From: Calliopum simillimum
Lineage: Eukaryota > Arthropoda > Insecta > Diptera > Lauxaniidae
DNA: 64,000 nucleotides
Reading direction: 5' to 3'
NCBI GenBank assembly: GCA_951812925.1
Contig: OX638368.1
Span: forward strand, 125,201,309 to 125,265,308
Part shown: positions 10,996 to 22,174 of the stretch, in pieces
Numbering within the stretch: the stretch's first letter is position 1
Layout of the letters: every line of letters starts with the position of its first letter
The notes under the pieces: generated by a model
What the model was told of the DNA's origin: nothing
Database searches by the model: none
Seen by the model: the letters and a program-made list of their open reading frames with translations, nothing else
Program-made: the position numbers and the translations under genes

Positions 10996-12583
10996 CAGTG
11001 CACAGTGGCGACATCTGGCATTTCTCGTTGCAAAAATCATAACTTCTGAACCATTTAAGATATTTTATATTTTATTGGATAGAAAATTATCATAGCTATT
11101 ACTATTCTAAATTTCATTTAGATAGCATTGTAGGGTGAAAGGCAATGTTTTGCTGAAGTCCGATTTTCTGTAAATTACATACATATCGTTAGGAAAATCC
11201 CGGAACGGTCAAATATTTCTGAAATTGGATGTTAAATCTAAAAACAAAAAAACACATGTCCAATAATTTTCAGAGATCTATTCAACGATATGAATCTTGA
11301 CCCCCTTTCACCCTCCGATGGGGGTGGGGCGGGGGAAAAATCAAAATTTTAAATGGAAACCCCCAATTTTTATTGCAGATTCGGAAAATTTTGTCTGAAA
11401 AATTTTTTCTTATTCATCCTAGATGGAGCTGTAATCGACAAAAACAAAATTAAAAATATAAAGTTTTGTACTTAAAACTTCGTGAAATTTGTTTTTTCAT
11501 CCATAGGTTTCGCCATAAAAGTTGCTCTTACACAAAGGGTTGTAAGTAAAACCATACAGTTTTTGGAACACAAGCTAAGAGATAAACACCAATTAGTTGT
11601 GTAGTAAGCCGAGCTTTACAAAAAGCGAAGTTTTTTTTTAAACTCAACCCAAAGCTTAAAAACTACGCTAAAAGCAATGTCTTCAAAAAAAATTTATAAA
11701 AAATAAAAGCTATCAAAAAAACTTAGATTTTTTGCTCATCAGTTTTATGAGAGAAGACTACTAATGCTTTAAGTGAAAGAAAAAATCGCTTTCCTTTAAC
11801 CATTTACCAAAGTATTCAACCTAAATATGAAGCATTTTTCTCAAAAATTAATTTTTTTCGCTATCTTGAAAATTTACTCAACTTTGAGAGGCTTTAAAAA
11901 CCAAACCACTTGCCCGAATGGGTTCAAATTTTCAAATCCTTTAGCTCCTAATATTTTTCTATCTGATGATACTATTAGATTTGTAAAAGGAACCCACTCG
12001 AAATTGATTTTTGCAACGCCTTTTCGAAAAATGACGTCATGACCCGCAGGTTTCCTGATGAAAATCATTATAACTCATAGGGCTGCAAGTAGACGCAGCT
12101 GAATTTTTTTATATTGTATTCAGAATTGTTCAGTCTATTTAGCTTTAGTAGTACGTAAGTTATCTTTTGCGAACATTTTTTTGAAACTCAATTCGAAGTT
12201 GAAAAAAAGGATAAAAAAAGTGTTTCAGAAAAGTACAGAAACCTCAGACATTAAAAAAAAAAAATCATTTATTTTTAGTGTTACTTGATAGTATAAAAAC
12301 CGTTTATAGCATAAATAGAAAAAAATTATCTTTTCTTTCATAAGTTGCAGAAAAATTAGAACCACATCATGAACAAAAAAAAAAAAAAAAATTACAAACT
12401 CGAAAAAACCATCGACTTTGACCAGCTCTACAAAGCGAACCATTTTTTCAAATGAGTTAAAATTTTACATCCTTAAGCACTGATCATTTGTTTATCGAAC
12501 TGCATCATTAGATTTGCAAATTTCCACCACACCAAAATTGATTTTTGCAACCACTTTTGAGAAATGTCGCCAGTGTGCAGTGG
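10996..12583. repeat. Inverted-repeat element with two tandem internal units
   Basis: The left end reads CAGTGCACAGTGGCGACAT. The right end, on the other strand, reads CCACTGCACACTGGCGACAT, followed by TTTCTC. A second copy of this end lies at 63905-64000. Inside are two diverged direct units (about 11500-12045 and 12050-12575). Both carry a block with CATTAGATTTG or TATTAGATTTG, then an ATTGATTTTTGCAAC segment and a GAAAAATG or GAGAAATG end. A G-rich stretch (GGGGGTGGGGCGGGGG, about 11320-11335) lies near the left side. No coding potential is seen. Confidence 0.6.
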
Positions 12584-13304
12584 TTCAACAGTGCTCAGTA
12601 CAAAAAAATTTTGCACATGTGAACTGAGAGCTTGATTAGGTAAAAGAAGGGTTGGATATCTAATTTCTGTGAAAAAGCATCAATTTAGATCAGACATGGT
12701 TAATTTTGTTCTTAATTGAATTTAGAAAAAAAAACAATACTTTAGATTTGTGCAGTTTTTGATAAAAAAAGTAGAAACAATTCATAATAAAAATAGTCAT
12801 TTTCGATGTGTTTATTGATTGATTTTATACGTAGAATTAGATTAGAATTTGTGAAAAACCCCATATTTCAAACATGTAACCCGTTTAAAATATTGGTACG
12901 GTACTGTTTTGTTTTATTTCAAACATGCTGCATTATAAAATATTATGCAATATGTTTTGTCGCAAAAATTTCACAGAGACATACAATAAATAGAATACTT
13001 TCATGCTCTAAGTATTTAGTTTCGGTATAATTTTAATGCAAAATTTTTCCTTCTGTTAAGAAGGCTTTCTCATCTTTTTAATAAATAAATTTCAGATGAT
13101 GGCATTTAAAATGACTTTTTCGCATTTTCTATTTACACAATGGACTTTGAGAAGCCTTAAAAAAATTTAAAACAAAAGTAAGTTGCTGTGAGAAACACTA
13201 TAAAAATTAAGTTTTTGAGTTATGTTTTATCACTACAAATACAATACATGCACATTTGCAATTCTTCTATTTTTACTAGAGAAGATAAAAACTAAGCGAG
13301 TACG
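12584..13304. other. Unassigned AT-rich DNA
   Basis: No gene is seen. Small open frames here are AT-rich and unlike any protein I know. Confidence 0.35.
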
Positions 13305-14194
13305 TGGTTTCTCCCAGAGAGAGCTCAGTGGGAAAATGGCATCGTTAACCTAAACATTGAAACCACCATATACACCGATGGCTCCAAGATGGAGTGTGGT
13401 GTAGGCGCGGGAGTGTTTTCAAAAGAGCTGAAATTATCCCACTCGTTTCGCTTGCCTGATTCAGCACGCGTTTTTCAGGCAGAAGTTTTTGCCATCCTCA
13501 GAGACTGCATATCATTAGAGAATATCAGTACCTTTTCCGGAAAGGTGGCAATCCTCTCGGATAGTCAAGCTGCCATCAAAGTACTCAATTCAACAATAAT
13601 AAAATCTAAATTAGTAGTGGATTGCAAGGAAAAATTAGTCAGACTGGGGCGTCGGTTTGATTTTGCGCTCGTTTGGGTTCCAGGCCATAGGGACATCGAA
13701 GGCAACAAAAAAGCTGACGAACTGGCAAGGAATGGCTCCCCTCTGAATGTCACAAGCGCGGTGCGAGTTCATACCCCGCTAGGTCTAGTAAAGAAGCGGA
13801 TCTTCTCATACTACTTAACCGAGGCGAAAACTAATTGGAAAGCATTGACTACATGTAAAATATCCAGGTCAATCTGGCCTTCATATAACAGTTCAAGAAC
13901 TACTTATTTACTAGCTAATAACCGTATTAATATAGCAAGATTTACCGCAGTTTGCGCACTGGATACTGGGCCATCGGCAAGCATGCTGAAAAACTAGGCA
14001 TCCCTTTCAATTCCTTTTGTCGGAGTTGCTTAGATGTAAACGAGCAAGAATCTCTTGAACACTTTCTCTGTGACTCCCCAACTCTGGCTAGAGCTAGACT
14101 TAAATCACTAGGAAAGCCTTTCTTCAATACACTCAGCGAAATCGCCAACATCGAAATTGGATCGCTGCTCAATTACCTTAATAACTGGATATAG
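13305..14194 (+). pseudogene. LINE RNase H and Cys-His C-terminal region
   Basis: The reading frame opens inside the element with FLPERAQWENG and reaches the RNase H core: IYTDGSK (first Asp), FQAEVFAI (Glu), LSDSQAA (Asp), then WVPGHRDIEGNKKADELAR (His and last Asp). All catalytic residues are in place. Near 13950 the frame changes, and TGYWAIGKHAEKLGIPF continues in the next frame through FCRSCLDVNEQESLEHFLC, a C-x2-C...H-x3-C motif typical of these LINEs, to the stop at 14192-14194. One frameshift and lack of the endonuclease and reverse transcriptase make it non-functional. Confidence 0.82.
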
Positions 14195-14206
14195 TACCGT
14201 TAGCTA

Positions 14207-14412
14207 CACACAAAAAGTAGCACATAAAATTAATGAATAAGTTCATTGAATTTTGGCCGAGAGCGGCGTTCATTGGAAAAATAAAATAAAAATTTATGAA
14301 TTTATTTCTTATATTTTATGAAATGATTCATGTGGTCAATGAATGCTGTTCTCGGCTCAAATTCAATGAGTTTTTCATTAATATTACATATGTTGTTTTT
14401 TTTTTTTTTGTG
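14207..14412. mobile_element. Small foldback MITE with TA target duplication
   Basis: The ends are CACACAAAAAG and, on the other strand, CACAAAAAA, both flanked by TA. The arms pair through ATTAATGAATAAGTTCATTG and its diverged inverse near 14340-14390. The inner part reads GGCCGAGAGCGGCGTTCATTG. It interrupts the LINE 3' untranslated region, so it is younger than the LINE copy. A Tc1/mariner-mobilised MITE is the likeliest origin. Confidence 0.65.
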
Positions 14413-14541
14413 TAGGTATTTTAAAATTTTCACATCCACTTATACCAGTCTGTTGAATCACTTTTGTGGTATTAAAATGCCACTTTTAGTGCTACTTAGG
14501 GTTTAGCTAGCATCGCTAAACCGCCACTCTAACCTAACCTA

Positions 14542-15017
14542 ACGTGATCGAGCTTCACAACTATAATACTCATAAGTGCAGAAACAATTAAACACGTAAA
14601 ATTTGGGAGGTGATCGAACTAAGTATTTGTTTTCTAACTCCGAATCCATGTTTCAAATTCTCAATTCTCAAAGGCTCATGATTGGAGATCTACTGATTGA
14701 CAGACAAACGTGTACGAAAGGTTACTCGTACGACGTATCGTCCATACATTTTTTTATTTAGAAAATGAATTATAAACGGGTCTGATTAGAGTGAAAATAA
14801 CAACAAATTATCAGTTTATGGAACATTGTTCTTTTTTAAGATAAAGCTTGGAAATTTTATAGCTATTTTATATGTGACCCGGTCTGTAGCAGTACCATAC
14901 TTATATACTTGCCACAGTAAAATTGTCAGTGCAATTTCTTGTTAGTAGTTTTTTGCACTAAACACCACCTGTATATTTTAAGATTGACTTTAAAGTGATT
15001 TAAGTTGATATACATAA
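14542..15017. other. Unassigned DNA
   Basis: No gene or clear repeat is visible in this stretch. Confidence 0.35.
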
Positions 15018-15531
15018 CACAGGTTTACATGGCGTTTTGACCAGACTATGTGTTTCCTAGGGACTTTGACTTCCAGAACGTCTGAGAAAAAAGATTTCAA
15101 GGTCATATGGAGGTCAAAATGGTCATGTGTCGTTTAGTGATAAATTCGCTAAAATTCTGAAACTAATTTTATATCATTGAATTCTTAGTTCTAAAAATTT
15201 TTTTCAAATCCATCCAGGGGTTCCCAACTTATAGCGGTTTTCATAGAAAATATATCCGGATCTTCTGATGGCCACATCTCCGAAACTAGGCCCGAGATAC
15301 CCTTTTTGATCACATATTATTTTTAAGGACAAAGAACTCAATGATAAAAAATTAGTTTCAGAGTTTTAGCGAATTTATTACTAAACGACGCATGAACCCC
15401 ATTTTGACCTCCATATGACCTTGAAATCTGGAAGAAAACGGACCGCGGATTCGGATTCAAGACGTCAAAGTCCTTAGGAAACACATAGTCTGGTCAAAAT
15501 GCCATGACATTTTTTTTTTTTTAAACCTGTG
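15018..15531. mobile_element. Foldback MITE with TAA target duplication
   Basis: The 514-bp element begins CACAGGTTTACATGGCGTTT and ends with the inverse (AAACCTGTG). It is flanked by TAA on both sides (15015-15017 and 15532-15534). The arms are about 190 bp: GACCAGACTATGTGTTTCCT on the left pairs with AGGAAACACATAGTCTGGTC on the right, and AAGGTCATATGGAGGTCAAA with TTTGACCTCCATATGACCTT. A 3-bp TAA duplication is typical of PIF/Harbinger-type elements. No coding sequence is present. Confidence 0.75.
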
Positions 15532-15544
15532 TAATCAGAATAAA

Positions 15545-16290
15545 AATTAATGATGAGCAAACAAAGACCAAAACAGTCTTGGTCTTAGGCATTGTGTCTA
15601 ATAGAGCACTTCCGTACAGAAAGTCTTTTGTAGTATATTTCAGAAATACTTTCTAAGATTTCCTTAGACTTTCGGTATTCTGGCGAAAAAGTTTTGTAGA
15701 AAAATTTTATAAACTCCCCACACAAAAGCTTAAGTGGTGAACTTGTCCAATTTTGTATTGTCACACACGCAAACACAAATAAAAATTTAACAACTGCCAA
15801 ATCTTAGGCAGCTGTTTTATGACAAAAAATTACGAGCAAGCAATAAAATTTTTCTTAATTCTCCACTTTTTTACATAACAAAAACATGACAGCTACCTCC
15901 TAGGTAGCTGGTCTTAAGAATCGTGTTTATAAAGACGGAAAAGATTCTTTCTAACAGCTATTGAAATACCAAAACATCTTACTAACAACTTTCGAAGCAT
16001 TGAAGACTGTGGTAAGAACTTTGACAGCCGTAACTGTTGCCAGAATAGTCCTATTAGTCTTGGGTTTGTTATTAAGTCTTGGTCTTGGGCATTCAGTTTT
16101 AGTTTAGAAAAAGTTTCTAAAGTTTGTTGAGTATTCAAAATTTCCAAAGCATATTTTGCCAAAGCATTTGGGTTTTTAAGATGCCACTTTTGAATTGAGC
16201 GATGATTTTATGCTTGAAAGTGGCATGACACACCTATTAAGGATAAATTACCAAGACTGAAAAGCAGTCTTGGCCTTTATGTTCATCATC
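15545..16290. repeat. CTTGGT-repeat MITE, diverged copy
   Basis: AGTCTTGGTCTTAGGCAT (about 15572) and AAGTCTTGGTCTTGGGCATT (about 16074) lie at two inner ends. ACCAAGACTGAAAAGCAGTCTTGG lies near 16252, with TTTTTAAGATGCCACTTTTG just before it. The same blocks recur at 51130-51485 and 56113-56515. The copy seems to contain or abut another repeat at 15600-16050, so the borders are uncertain. Confidence 0.55.
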
Positions 16291-16539
16291 GTAAGCAAAA
16301 CCACGCCCATAGAACAAAATTTAAGACCAAGCTCATTGTTAATAAAAATGCATTTTCCAAATTTTCACGAACTTTAGCTCGAACAATATATATGTAATAT
16401 ATTTATAATAATATATTTATTAACTCCTCTGGGCGCTTATATAACATAGGAAAATAAGAATTTTTCTGCAAAATAATTCCATGTGAAAAATAAATTGTGA
16501 AAAATTCATTGTGTTAGCATAATAAGTTATTCAAGGTCA

Positions 16540-16690
16540 AAGGTTGCGAAACTCAATTCTTTTGTAAATATCTCGCTAACGGTTACTTCAACAGAAAAAT
16601 ATTGGATATTTGCGGAGCTATAAAATTGTGGGCCAACATTTTTCTGTAGAAGTAACCGTTAGCTAGATTTTTGCAAAAATTTTGACATTG
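16540..16690. repeat. Short inverted repeat with AATATCTCGCTAACGGTTAC
   Basis: CGCTAACGGTTACTTCAACA and the inverse TGTAGAAGTAACCGTTAGCT pair across a short loop. A copy at about 40169-40640 is split by a MITE, and a fragment lies near 52690-52760. Confidence 0.55.
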
Positions 16691-16851
16691 AAAAACCTAT
16701 TTTCGCACACAGTTTCGCCATGAACTTTTTGCACTTTATTTTTCGTGCATTAATATCCTAACCTAAAAGTGCAAAAAATACCGCCTTTGGCCATTTTTGA
16801 AGTTTTGTAACAAGTTATGTAGTTTCTGGCCATAAATCTTGATATCATATC

Positions 16852-17495
16852 TGCACACTTCTCCTCACGTGTTTTAAATAAAAAGTGCTTGCACCCAAAA
16901 TGTTTTTTCGGGAATATGTGTAGAATAACTCTAGGATGAAACATATATAGCACTTTTTTCAAAGTGAACGGCACTTCTTCAAACCAGGGCCGAAAAACCC
17001 GGGCTCTGTACAAAAACCAAAAAAAAGTTTGACTAAAACGGATACAAAAAAAAGTATGCAGTATCATTTACGAGATATTGCGTTTTAACTAAATTTTTTG
17101 TGTTTCTATTAAAAAACTTGATTTTTGCCTACAAAAAAAAAAAAATAATGATCAATATATACAAACCAAAATAGTCAGTTCTAATGTATTTTTTGATGTT
17201 GAATCCCAGTCTGGTCTTAAAATTGCTCTATCATTTCTGAATTTTGGGATATTCTAATCTGAAATTTCGGCATGTACGGTTTTTTTACCACTTTTGAGGT
17301 TATATAACAGGACCAGGTATTTGTTCATCATACAACTCGATAAAGCTTTTAAAAGTACTGTTCTTTTCTTGAAAACTCATTTTAATTTATATCGATATCT
17401 TTATTTTTCTCCGAAATATCGTAACCTAAAAACAATGCACGAAAGACGCCATTGGCAACATTGGTTGATTTATATAAAAAGTTGTTAGAAATGAT
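16852..17495. repeat. Palindrome left arm (foldback family A)
   Basis: This arm is an inverted copy of 22380-23108, over about 640 bp with many point differences and small indels. GGTTATATAACAGGACCAGG here corresponds to CCTGGTCCTGTTATTTAACC in the right arm. CACGTGTTTTAAATAAAAAG corresponds to CTTTTTATTTAAAACACGTG. The open frames in this arm read on the minus strand but match no protein I know. Related single blocks occur near 23750-23900, 24840-25050 and 38850-39830. Confidence 0.8.
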
Positions 17496-17542
17496 ACTGA
17501 TGTTTAAGGATGGAGAATGTTTCAATAAAAAGTAATTATGGT

Positions 17543-17711
17543 TGATGTATATGCTACCTGAATTGACTACTTGCATTGATACGTCATTGCTCTCTTCTTT
17601 TATGCTCTTACTTTACTCATTAATGTATGTTAGGCTAAGCACAATAAGAATTTGAATAAATGAGTTCAGTTGACATTTAACTGGCGAATTAGAAAGAACT
17701 TAAATACTTCA
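17543..17711 (+). repeat. 5' LTR
   Basis: This 169-bp LTR starts TGATGTATATGC and ends AAATACTTCA (TG...CA). It carries AATAAA-like signals near its end (GAATAAATGAG) and is identical base for base to the 3' LTR. Confidence 0.95.
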
Positions 17712-17713
17712 AC

Positions 17714-17724
17714 TGGCGACGAGG
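17714..17724 (+). other. Primer-binding site, probably tRNA-Ser
   Basis: TGGCGACGAGG lies 2 nt inside the 5' LTR. It starts with TGG, the complement of the CCA tRNA end. From memory it matches the 3' end of a serine tRNA whose acceptor stem begins GACGAGG. A serine primer would agree with the mag clade. Confidence 0.65.
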
Positions 17725-17813
17725 ATAAAAGAAAAATAGGACAGTAACGCGACTTAAAAAAAAAAAATATAAAAATTCGATAAGAAGCTAAAAAGAAAAT
17801 AATTTTTGTTAAA

Positions 17814-18749
17814 ATGGCGGAGGAGGCGCAAATGAAATTTTTCAACAATCTTTTACAGGAGCAACAGAAGTTTACCAAGAAGATTTTAGAAGAGCAGAAA
17901 GCGTGGATGACAACGGCTATGGCACAGTCTGGGGGCGGAATTTCCAACGTGATAAGTGTACCACCGTTTCATCAATTTTATAAAGAAAAGCAGTGTTGGG
18001 AGGCATATGTGGAGCAGCTTGGACAACACTTTACGGCATACTGCGTAACCACTGCTGAGAAAAAGAAATCGTTTTTTTTATCGTGGATAGGCAGTGAACT
18101 TTTCGATCTTCTTAAAAACCTTTTTGGTACAGATGATCTACAAACGCAATCGTATGATCAGTTAGTAGGTAAGTTAACGGAACACTTCAAACAAAAAACC
18201 CATATTGTTGCTGCGCGATTTGAGTTCAATAAGTGCACCATGAAGCCGAATCAAACATATAAGGATTGGGTAGCTGATTTACGCGGGCTGGCGAGGGGCT
18301 GTGAGTTTGTATGTACGAAAACCGGTTGTACAAACAGTTATGTGGATGACATGATTCGCGACCAAATCATTTTACACACCCCTCATGACATTGTGCGCAC
18401 TTCCACCTTGCAAAAATTACAACCTACTCTAGCCGAAGTCTTGCTTATTGCAGAATCGTTCGAAACAACGGAAAAGACAGTTTCGGTACTTAAAGAAAAA
18501 GAGAGTGATCACTTCGAAAAATTTCCGCCTGTAAACGCCGTGTACAACCAAAACATAAAAAAGAACAGCGAGAGAAGCAACAACAATAATCATAGGCACC
18601 AATACAACAACGCACAGCAAAATAACAAAAATCAAAAACCGTTACACAAAGAATACAAATCATGCCAAAATTGTTTTAGTTACATACAAGAAGTGACTGC
18701 AAATACAAAAATGCAGTTTGTAGTAGGTGCGGGAAAAACGGCCATATAG
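17814..18749 (+). CDS. gag polyprotein (311 aa as read)
   Basis: The start ATG at 17814 gives MAEEAQMKFFNNLLQEQQ, followed by a coiled-coil-like Gln/Glu/Lys-rich segment. A capsid-like domain follows (about residues 50-215, with WEAYVEQLGQHFTAYC and NKCTMKPNQTYKDWVADLRG), then a basic, Asn-rich tail. The first zinc knuckle starts as KSCQNCFS in this frame, then the frame leaves it. The -1 frame supplies LHTRSDC and a second knuckle CSRCGKNGHIAKVC. Gag therefore needs a -1 shift at about 18680 to keep its nucleocapsid and to continue into pol. The final ~23 residues in this frame are probably not used. Confidence 0.88.
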   Translation: MAEEAQMKFFNNLLQEQQKFTKKILEEQKAWMTTAMAQSGGGISNVISVPPFHQFYKEKQCWEAYVEQLGQHFTAYCVTTAEKKKSFFLSWIGSELFDLLKNLFGTDDLQTQSYDQLVGKLTEHFKQKTHIVAARFEFNKCTMKPNQTYKDWVADLRGLARGCEFVCTKTGCTNSYVDDMIRDQIILHTPHDIVRTSTLQKLQPTLAEVLLIAESFETTEKTVSVLKEKESDHFEKFPPVNAVYNQNIKKNSERSNNNNHRHQYNNAQQNNKNQKPLHKEYKSCQNCFSYIQEVTANTKMQFVVGAGKTAI

Positions 18750-18754
18750 CAAAA

Positions 18755-21700
18755 GTGTGTATGTCAAAAAATTTTAATCAGAATAACAGATATGGCACAA
18801 ACACCCAATATTCTCATCAAAAGCGAAACAAATGGCATAGGCAAGAAGAAAAAACAATCGGTACAGTCGAGGACGTGTACACTATTCAAGAAACGGGTAA
18901 AATCGAAGAAAAAAATAATAGAACGTACATTAACGTCGAAATTTGTAACAAAATCATAACCTTTCAGATGGATTCCGGGGCGACAATTTCAGTAATTACG
19001 AAAGAAACATTTGAAGTTTTGGGTTGCCCAAAACTAAGCAGAACAGAAAGAACATTGCTTGGTTACGGTCAAAAGAAAATTCCACTTTTAGGTGAATTTA
19101 GTCCCAAAATCAAATGTGGATGTAAAGACAAAAATGCAACTATTGTCGTAGCGAACATTGAACATGGAAATAATTTATTTGGTGCAAACTTGTTTAAAAC
19201 GTTTGGATTTAAAGTGCTACAAGTAGCAGCTGTGTCAACTCAAAATGAATCAGGTACGGAAAATTGCGTCAAAAGACAAGCCGAAATATTATTTACCAAA
19301 TTTGACAAAGTGTTTCAACCAACACTTGGTACGGTCAAAAACTTTAAAGCCAGTATTCAGTTTAAATCCAACGCATCGCCAAAATTTTTTAAGAGTCGTG
19401 CTATTCCTTTTTCATTAATGCCACAATTTAAAAAAGAAATCGAACGCTTAATACAAGCTGATATCATTCAACCAATAAAATTTAGTGATTGGGCATCCCC
19501 AATCGTCGTGACTACTAAACCTGATGGATCACTTAGAGTGTGCGGTGACTTTAAGGTCACTGTGAATACACAAATCGACATCGAGCAGTACCCGCTTCCA
19601 ACGCGCGAGAGCCTGTTTCATACAATCCGATACGGTAAGTGGTTTTCAAAAATTGACTTAAAAGACGCTTATATGCAAATGGAGCTCGACGAAGATGCGA
19701 AGAAAGTCTTAGTCATCAACACACCGTTGGGCCTTTTCCAATATAAGCGCTTACCATATGGTATTGCAAGCGCTCCTGCAATTTTCCAGAAGCACCTAGA
19801 GCAACTACTGTCTGGCATTGAAGGGTGCGGCAATTATTTGGACGATATCATTATCGCTGCACCTACGATCGAAGAACATATCGAGCGCCTTACTAAAGTT
19901 CTCACGACTTTACAAGAAAATGGCATCCGCTGCAAAAAAGAAAAATGTGCCTTTTTACAGCAAAAACTCACATATTTAGGGCGCCAGATCAGCGTTAATG
20001 GCATTTTACCAGACGAAGCTGGCATACGAGCAGTCAAGGAGCTTCGCCGGCCAAAAAATTTAAAGGAACTTGAGGCCTTCATGGGAAAAGTAAACTACTA
20101 CTACAATTTTATCCCGAATTATTCCCAAATTGCAGCACCTATAAATAAGCTTCGCAGGAAAGACGTACCTTTTAACTGGAGCCGTGAACAAAATCATTCT
20201 TTTAACGAACTGAAGCAACATATTATAAAAGCAACAGAGCTTGCCCATTACCAAGAGGATCTGCCAGTTACTCTCGCAACAGACGCCTCATCTTATGGCA
20301 TCGGAGCGGTATTGTCTCACGTTTACAACGACGGTACCGAAAGACCGATTGCCTTCGCCTCCAAAACACTCGATAAACATCAATGTAACTACAGCCAAAT
20401 AGAAAAAGAGGCACTGGCCATAATTTTCGGGGTACAACGCTTTCATCAGTATATTTACGGCAGGAAATTTATCCTTATAACCGATCACAAACCACTTGTA
20501 AGTATCTTTCATCCTAATAAGCAACTTCCAGTTATGACAACTAGCCGACTACAACGATGGGCAATTATACTTATGGCCTATAACTTCGATATAAAGTATC
20601 GCCGAACACAACTTCACGGAAATGCCGACGCATTATCGCGTTTGCCTCTTGACCCTGATCAAGAATTTGATAGCCAAGAAGCCAGCTACCACATCGAGGA
20701 GCTTAATACGCCAATAAATACAGGAAAAATTCAAAAACACGCAAAAACCGACGTAACTTACAAAAAAGTCAAAAATTACGTTCTCAACGGATGGCCTTCT
20801 AAGCTTGATAAACGCGAACAACACTTGAGTGCATACTTCAATAGAAAATTCGAGTTGTCTCTCGAAAATGATTTACTTTGTCTATCAGGACAAAACATAC
20901 GAGTCGTAATACCAAACACATTGCAAAAAGCAGTCTTAAAACTTCTCCACGATGGACACTGGGGTGTTGTAAAAATGAAGCAGTTAGCGCGTCAATATTG
21001 TTGGTGGCCAGCCATTGATAAGGAAATTGAACAAATTGCATCAAATTGTGAAACATGTCAAACCATAAGTTCCAGTCCGAATTCTAAATACCAACCTTGG
21101 CCAGAACCAGAGTCACCATGGGATCGTATTCACATAGATTTCGCAGGGCCAATATTCAATTCCATGTGGTTAATATGTGTGGATGCAAAGTCACAGTTTC
21201 CGTTTGCTTGTCGCCTCACAAAAACAACTACTACAGCCACTATTACTGCTTTATCCAACATTTTTGCAATAGAAGGGTTGCCAAAATGCATCGTGAGCGA
21301 CAATGGTCCTCAATTAACCGCTGAAGAATTTAAAAAATTTTGCTTCCAAAACGGCATCAAACACCTCACCACTGCGCCATTTCATCCAGCGTCAAATGGC
21401 CTCGCTGAACGTTTCGTAAGAACTTTTAAAACGTCAGTTAAGAAAAACTTAGATGATGGCATTGACACCAATACCGCTGTGCTCAAGTTCTTATCAACTT
21501 ATCGATTTATGCCTAATGCACAAGGCAAATCTCCAGCCGAAATTTTGCATGGACGCAACGTTCGCACACAACTTACGCAGATGTTACCACCTACAAATAC
21601 ATTGAACATGAATACTAAAGCAACTAAAACTAGTTTTACTCCATCACAAGCCATTTTTGCTCGCAATTACGCTCGAGGGCCAAAATGGGTCCAAGGAAAC

Positions 21701-21991
21701 ATCGTAAAACAACTAGGACGTATGCTGTACATTATAAACACACCGCTTGGAACAATTAAGCGACATCAAAATCAACTAAAACGCCGGTCAACGCAAAATA
21801 TGGTTTCTCCAGAAACTGCTGCTAGTCGACCTGCCACCCAGACTTCATCGCCACCGCCGTCTATCCACTTTTCACCGAAATCAACGCAAGAACATAACCG
21901 CTCTATGCATGAGGACATGGAAGATGTACGCAAAGGCACTCGTTATCGGAATCCCGTGCAGCGTTATGAAGCAGAAGATTTTCGAAAATAA
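18755..21991 (+). CDS. pol polyprotein: protease, RT, RNase H, integrase
   Basis: The 1078-residue frame counted from the first ATG actually opens at 18680, just after a TAG at 18677-18679, overlaps gag by 70 nt and is -1 relative to it. It contains protease (MDSGATIS, catalytic Asp about 73), reverse transcriptase (YLDD at about 361-364) and RNase H (TDASSYG, Asp about 510). The integrase has an HHCC-like zinc domain (about 733-770, CETC) and Asp about 795 (IDFAGP), Asp about 849 (SDNGPQ) and Glu about 885 (NGLAERF), with 35 residues between the last two. No stops or missing catalytic residues are seen. The ATG at 18755 is unlikely to be the true start. Confidence 0.95.
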   Translation: MCMSKNFNQNNRYGTNTQYSHQKRNKWHRQEEKTIGTVEDVYTIQETGKIEEKNNRTYINVEICNKIITFQMDSGATISVITKETFEVLGCPKLSRTERTLLGYGQKKIPLLGEFSPKIKCGCKDKNATIVVANIEHGNNLFGANLFKTFGFKVLQVAAVSTQNESGTENCVKRQAEILFTKFDKVFQPTLGTVKNFKASIQFKSNASPKFFKSRAIPFSLMPQFKKEIERLIQADIIQPIKFSDWASPIVVTTKPDGSLRVCGDFKVTVNTQIDIEQYPLPTRESLFHTIRYGKWFSKIDLKDAYMQMELDEDAKKVLVINTPLGLFQYKRLPYGIASAPAIFQKHLEQLLSGIEGCGNYLDDIIIAAPTIEEHIERLTKVLTTLQENGIRCKKEKCAFLQQKLTYLGRQISVNGILPDEAGIRAVKELRRPKNLKELEAFMGKVNYYYNFIPNYSQIAAPINKLRRKDVPFNWSREQNHSFNELKQHIIKATELAHYQEDLPVTLATDASSYGIGAVLSHVYNDGTERPIAFASKTLDKHQCNYSQIEKEALAIIFGVQRFHQYIYGRKFILITDHKPLVSIFHPNKQLPVMTTSRLQRWAIILMAYNFDIKYRRTQLHGNADALSRLPLDPDQEFDSQEASYHIEELNTPINTGKIQKHAKTDVTYKKVKNYVLNGWPSKLDKREQHLSAYFNRKFELSLENDLLCLSGQNIRVVIPNTLQKAVLKLLHDGHWGVVKMKQLARQYCWWPAIDKEIEQIASNCETCQTISSSPNSKYQPWPEPESPWDRIHIDFAGPIFNSMWLICVDAKSQFPFACRLTKTTTTATITALSNIFAIEGLPKCIVSDNGPQLTAEEFKKFCFQNGIKHLTTAPFHPASNGLAERFVRTFKTSVKKNLDDGIDTNTAVLKFLSTYRFMPNAQGKSPAEILHGRNVRTQLTQMLPPTNTLNMNTKATKTSFTPSQAIFARNYARGPKWVQGNIVKQLGRMLYIINTPLGTIKRHQNQLKRRSTQNMVSPETAASRPATQTSSPPPSIHFSPKSTQEHNRSMHEDMEDVRKGTRYRNPVQRYEAEDFRK

Positions 21992-22174
21992 ATAAACTCA
22001 ACATATGTATCTTTCTATAATATCATATTAGAGTTGTGCCTTAATTTTGAATTTTTATTTAAGGAGTAAGTTTTCCTTAATTTTGAATTTCATTTAAGTA
22101 ATAAGTTGTACTTTTTATTATTAATTAATATTTTTCAATATTCAGCCTTATTTTTCATTATTACTTTTTCTAAT

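Larger units (their letters stand above)
13305..14541 (+). mobile_element. LINE (non-LTR retrotransposon) 3' end
   Basis: This is a 5'-truncated LINE copy: C-terminal RNase H, a Cys-His motif, a 3' untranslated region and a tail CTAACCTAACCTAAC ending near 14541. A 206-bp MITE is inserted in the 3' untranslated part. The RNase H domain downstream of the reverse transcriptase points to the I/R1/LOA group of LINEs. Confidence 0.8.

Noticed and set aside
13942..14172. Minus-strand open frame opposite the LINE Cys-His region
   Set aside because: It is a shadow of the LINE reading frame on the plus strand.
16750..17067. 105-residue minus-strand open frame
   Set aside because: It lies in the palindrome arm. 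The other arm has the matching sequence with frame breaks, so it is not conserved as protein.
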